A program made the translations under genes and the position numbers. From NCBI GenBank assembly GCA_964393575.1, contig CAYMUG010000037.1, forward strand, positions 1 to 6,048: a DNA stretch of 6,048 nt, in the 5' to 3' direction. Shown one piece after another: positions 4,463-6,048 of the stretch. Under the pieces are notes generated by a model. That model was given only the letters and a program-made list of their open reading frames with translations. It did not search any database and had not been told where the DNA came from. Position 1 is the stretch's first letter, and each line of letters opens with the position of its first letter. Source of the stretch: CAYMUG01 sp964393575. GTDB taxonomy: Bacteria > Patescibacteriota > Minisyncoccia > Spechtbacterales > 2-12-FULL-38-22.

Positions 4463-4657
4463 CTATTGTTTTTTATAAAGCTTAAACGCGTTGTAGGCAA
4501 GATAACCTATACCTAATACTACAAGCCAGCTGAGCCACATAGGCATTGTACCTCCTCCTATATTTACCTCCCAGCCCAAAACTAAACGCAGGAAATGCAC
4601 TGAAGTCAGCGCGATGAATAATATAAAAGTAGTCAGAAAATAAACTTTTCTTTTCAT
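4463..4657 (-). CDS. Small two-helix membrane protein
   Basis: The 64-residue product is almost entirely two transmembrane helices, at about residues 6-28 and 39-57. A short connecting loop holds a GGG (34-36), and the ends are basic (MKRK and KLYKKQ), which predicts both termini in the cytoplasm. I recognise no catalytic motif and assign no function. There is no Shine-Dalgarno. A -10-like TATATT lies 3 nt before the ATG, the same spacing seen at mltG, suggesting a leaderless or near-leaderless mRNA. It is convergent with the secreted-protein gene and shares its terminator. The HD-hydrolase gene upstream has its own terminator, so this gene is probably transcribed alone. Codon use and membrane pattern look real, so I favour a true gene. 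Confidence 0.7.
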   Translation of the reverse strand: MKRKVYFLTTFILFIALTSVHFLRLVLGWEVNIGGGTMPMWLSWLVVLGIGYLAYNAFKLYKKQ

Positions 4658-4710
4658 AAAAATATATATTTAAAGTTTAAGTTATAACCTATTATATTCA
4701 TTATACTATT

Positions 4711-4757
4711 TTTAAAAAAATAAAAGAAGGGGTAATCCACCTGAAGGAATACCCCTT
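4711..4757 (-). terminator. Terminator of the HD hydrolase gene
   Basis: AAGGGGTAATCC (4727-4738) and GGAATACCCCTT (4746-4757) form a 12-bp stem with one mismatch. On the minus strand it is followed by the T-rich run CTTTTATTTTTTT (4726-4714). The plus direction lacks a T-tract. Confidence 0.85.
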
Positions 4758-4837
4758 TGCATTACCTGCGGCGAACTTTACTTTTTGCTCGCCACCGGAT
4801 AATAAAATATCATTACGTTGTTATTGCTGTTGAAAAA

Positions 4838-5287
4838 TTACTCTTTCAGTCGTTGAAGACCGTCCATATATTTCCGCCTCAATCTATCATATTCTTCAAA
4901 CGGAAGTGCAAAAAGACGTTCGGGGCGTGTATTGTCAATAATATCGGCTTCTTTCACAATCTTCGCAATCTTGTTTTCTTTAACGCGGTCAATCTGGCTT
5001 TCGTAGGTTTCACCGGGTCGTTTGGTGAGCGCATCCACAGCAGAAACCACATTTAACGGAAAACCTATATCAGTTAAATCCCCTAAGGTAATCTCTGTAT
5101 CTTCAACAACGTCGTGAAGGAGCGCTGCGGCAACTGTATAAGCATCCGCATCTGAACTTATTTGCCGCACTTTATAAGCAACGCGTTTAGGGTGCAAAAA
5201 GTATGGCTTTCCTTGTTTATCCGTTTGCCCTTCATGCGCAGCAACCATCACCGCATAAGCGGCGCATTCAAGCTCAAGGTTTTCCAT
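4838..5287 (-). CDS. HD-domain hydrolase, MESH1/SpoT-like (possible (p)ppGpp hydrolase)
   Basis: The 149-residue protein has the motif order of the RelA/SpoT hydrolase domain: AHEGQTDKQGKPYFLHP (H18, H32), then ALLHDVVEDTEIT with H58-D59 and the E62-D63 pair typical of the family, then KEADIIDNTR with D115. These His and Asp residues would bind the metal (Mn2+ in characterised members) that removes the 3' pyrophosphate of (p)ppGpp. There is no synthetase, TGS or ACT domain, so it is a stand-alone small hydrolase, a little shorter than MESH1 (about 180 residues). Substrate is inferred; related HD_4 proteins may act on other nucleotides. The ATG at 5287 has a purine-rich GGGGAAGGA directly before it, the clearest RBS of the right half. 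It has its own promoter (5356-5385) and terminator. Confidence 0.85.
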   Translation of the reverse strand: MENLELECAAYAVMVAAHEGQTDKQGKPYFLHPKRVAYKVRQISSDADAYTVAAALLHDVVEDTEITLGDLTDIGFPLNVVSAVDALTKRPGETYESQIDRVKENKIAKIVKEADIIDNTRPERLFALPFEEYDRLRRKYMDGLQRLKE

Positions 5288-5355
5288 TCCTTCCCCTTTC
5301 TCTTATAAACGTCCGCATTGGTGCAAGGTTAATAAACCGGATACCTGAGATTTAT

Positions 5356-5385
5356 ATAATACACAAAAGCTATTTATAACGTCAA
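5356..5385 (-). promoter_or_regulatory. Promoter of the HD hydrolase gene
   Basis: On the minus strand TTGACG (5385-5380) is separated by 18 nt from TATTAT (5361-5356). The predicted start near 5349 gives a leader of about 60 nt ending in the GGGGAAGGA ribosome binding site. Confidence 0.55.
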
Positions 5386-5404
5386 CTTCAGGACAGCAAT
5401 AAAC

Positions 5405-5442
5405 CCTTATAAAACATAACCCCGTACCACAGGCACGGGGTT
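5405..5442 (-). terminator. Terminator after the tRNA gene
   Basis: AACCCCGT (5418-5425) pairs with ACGGGGTT (5435-5442), and the loop holds a further CC-ACA-GG pairing. On the minus strand TTATGTTTTATAA follows, a moderate T-tract. It lies 39 bp after the tRNA 3' end and before the HD-hydrolase promoter. Confidence 0.65.
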
Positions 5443-5481
5443 CATATAAAGAACATAGTATGAGGGAAAACCCTTCTTTCG

Positions 5482-5554
5482 TGGGCGCGGCAGAAATCGA
5501 ATCTGCGGCCTCTCCGATGATCATCGAAGCGCTCTTCCACTGAGCTACGCGCCC
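5482..5554 (-). tRNA. tRNA with an 8-nt anticodon loop (Ile-GAU most likely, isotype uncertain)
   Basis: A full cloverleaf is visible on the minus strand. The acceptor GGGCGCG pairs perfectly with CGCGCCC, followed by T8-A9; the D stem is GCTC/GAGC with loop AGTGGAA; and the T arm is GCAGA-TTCGATT-TCTGC. The discriminator is A, and CCA is not encoded (A is followed by CGAAA). The anticodon arm is CTTCG-ATGATCAT-CGGAG: a good 5-bp stem with one T-G pair but 8 loop bases instead of 7, making the gene one base longer than a standard tRNA of this layout. Counting from the 5' side, U33 is followed by GAT (Ile), with G26 and an AGGCC variable loop also Ile-like. Counting from the 3' side gives ATC (Asp), and the rest of the body resembles tRNA-Asp. 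A four-base anticodon is also conceivable. Confidence 0.85.
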
Positions 5555-5597
5555 GTGTTGCTTCTCGAAATCTTCTGTCTTTCAGTAGATAGGGTGC

Positions 5598-5634
5598 CCG
5601 AGCTCGTCCTGAATTAACGTCGGGGCGAGCTCGG
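5598..5634. other. Long GC-rich stem-loop between the CxxC ORF and the tRNA
   Basis: CCGAGCTCG (5598-5606) pairs perfectly with CGAGCTCGG (5626-5634) around a 19-nt loop, and plus-strand RNA could add three more pairs. No T-tract follows on either strand, so it is not an ordinary intrinsic terminator. A separate 10-bp palindrome, ACACCGGTGT, lies at 5638-5647. Both sit in the 112-bp gap before the tRNA; they may be processing or binding elements. Confidence 0.55.
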
Positions 5635-5666
5635 AGAACACCGGTGTATATTAAGAATGGTACGGG

Positions 5667-5933
5667 CTAGAGCCCCACACTGTAAAGGAAACCGGCTATG
5701 CGCCTCTCATCAAACGTCAGAGGTACGAAGTATCCCGGATTTACACGGCCGTCATATTCAAAGTCCACAACTTGCGCATCACATACTGTGCACTTTTTGT
5801 GCACCCAGTCGGCCTCATCCCCAGGCGTGGGAGCGGCCGGCATGTCTCCTATATTCGGAGCCGATCCGCTTTGGACCTCTCTTAGGGTATGGTCTCCTTG
5901 TCTGCATCGGACATCTTGATCTTTAGCTCCCAT
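5667..5933 (-). CDS. Short CxxC-containing hypothetical protein
   Basis: The frame from ATG 5933 to TAG encodes 88 residues. The C-terminal half looks like a genuine domain: ADWVHKKCTVCDAQVVDF with C48-x-x-C51, then YDGRVNPGYFVPLTFDERR. A single CxxC could hold half a zinc site or a redox pair; I cannot assign a family. The ATG has AAAGGAG about 6 nt upstream, formally a good RBS. However, the first 18 codons have AT-rich third positions, unlike the rest, and the overlapping frame at 5882-5980 reads more like protein there. The true N-terminus may therefore come from that frame through a one-base shift near 5885. The gene lies between two tRNA genes on the same strand and in more GC-rich DNA than the left half of the window. 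Confidence 0.55.
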   Translation of the reverse strand: MGAKDQDVRCRQGDHTLREVQSGSAPNIGDMPAAPTPGDEADWVHKKCTVCDAQVVDFEYDGRVNPGYFVPLTFDERRIAGFLYSVGL

Positions 5934-5980
5934 TTAGTGCTCCTTTCCGCGTCGAACAGGTACAGAGTCGGGACTTGCAT
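5882..5980 (-). pseudogene. Likely original N-terminus of the CxxC protein, out of frame by one base
   Basis: From ATG 5980 the minus strand reads MQVPTLYLFDAERSTKWEL, then KIKMSDADKETIP, and stops at TAA (5884-5882). Third positions are GC-rich, as in the main body of the CxxC gene, whereas the competing frame over the same bases is AT-rich at third positions. Adding one C to the CCC run just before the stop would give ...KETIPLREVQSGSAP and join it to the CxxC domain as one protein of about 104 residues. This points to a natural frameshift, an assembly error in the C-run, or ribosomal slippage. The frame is also open a few codons upstream of the ATG (V-T-Y-T), back to a TGA. Confidence 0.45.
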
Positions 5981-6004
5981 GGTGTAAGTTACTTTTCTTC
6001 CCTT

Positions 6005-6033
6005 GCACGAAATTCACTTCGTGCATTTCGTGC
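6005..6033. other. Alternative hairpins after the edge tRNA
   Basis: GCACGAAAT (6005-6013) can pair over 9 bp with ATTTCGTGC (6025-6033), or its first 7 bases can pair with TTCGTGC (6018-6024). The two partners are direct repeats. The outer arm overlaps the last bases of the tRNA acceptor and discriminator region. There is no T-tract downstream on the minus strand. Confidence 0.5.
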
Positions 6034-6048
6034 CGCGGGAGGGATTCG
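6031..6048 (-). tRNA. Partial tRNA gene, 3' end only
   Basis: Read on the minus strand from the right edge, the bases CGAAT-CCCTC-CCGCGGC-A fit the end of a T loop (TTCGAAT), the 3' half of a T stem, a 7-nt acceptor strand and discriminator A. As in the complete tRNA of this window, the next bases are CGAAA, so CCA is not encoded. The 5' part, with the anticodon, lies outside the window; the predicted 5' acceptor strand is GCCGCGG. Isotype cannot be told. Confidence 0.55.

Noticed and set aside
5303..5524. Minus-strand ORF of 73 codons over the tRNA 3' half
   Set aside because: It overlaps the tRNA, its terminator and the HD-hydrolase promoter, and has no RBS.
5657..5926. Two overlapping plus-strand ORFs (89 and 73 codons)
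   Set aside because: Antisense to the CxxC frame; no RBS or family motif, and codon pattern favours the minus strand.

Overview
The window reads like a chromosomal segment of a Candidate Phyla Radiation (Patescibacteria, probably Parcubacteria-like) bacterium. This is an inference from three things: an MltG-type murein transglycosylase with an extra N-terminal domain that I recall from Patescibacteria surface proteins, many short lone genes with weak or no Shine-Dalgarno sequences, and degenerate 7-bp tandem repeats in the intergenic DNA. The standard bacterial code fits: TAA, TAG and TGA all end genes. No ribosomal or phylogenetic marker gene is present, so the lineage call is moderate.

Left part (1-2095) looks like an accessory region and is visibly AT-rich. 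On the minus strand, two tandem paralogous coiled-coil proteins (the second cut by the left edge) are driven by a strong sigma-70-type promoter. An 11-unit heptamer array separates that promoter from an equally good, divergent plus-strand promoter. The second promoter makes an apparent structured RNA of about 66 nt that ends at the 3' end of a DUF3800 gene. Upstream of DUF3800 are its own promoter (with a perfect hairpin in the spacer), a long bidirectional terminator, another hairpin, and a lone AbrB/MazE-type antitoxin. Between that antitoxin and mltG lie two abutting heptamer arrays of different unit sequence.

Central part (2096-4657) is cell-envelope biology. mltG (minus) is divergent from a secreted acidic protein of unknown function (plus). 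The latter ends at a shared hairpin terminator facing a two-helix membrane protein (minus).

Right part (4658-6048) carries, on the minus strand, a MESH1/SpoT-like HD hydrolase with its own promoter and terminator, a complete tRNA gene with an unusual 8-nt anticodon loop, a stem-loop, a short CxxC protein that appears to be frameshifted near its N-terminus, and at the right edge the 3' end of a second tRNA. This part is more GC-rich than the left.

The genes do not form one pathway. The most unusual material is non-coding: the heptamer arrays, the small RNA and the tRNA.
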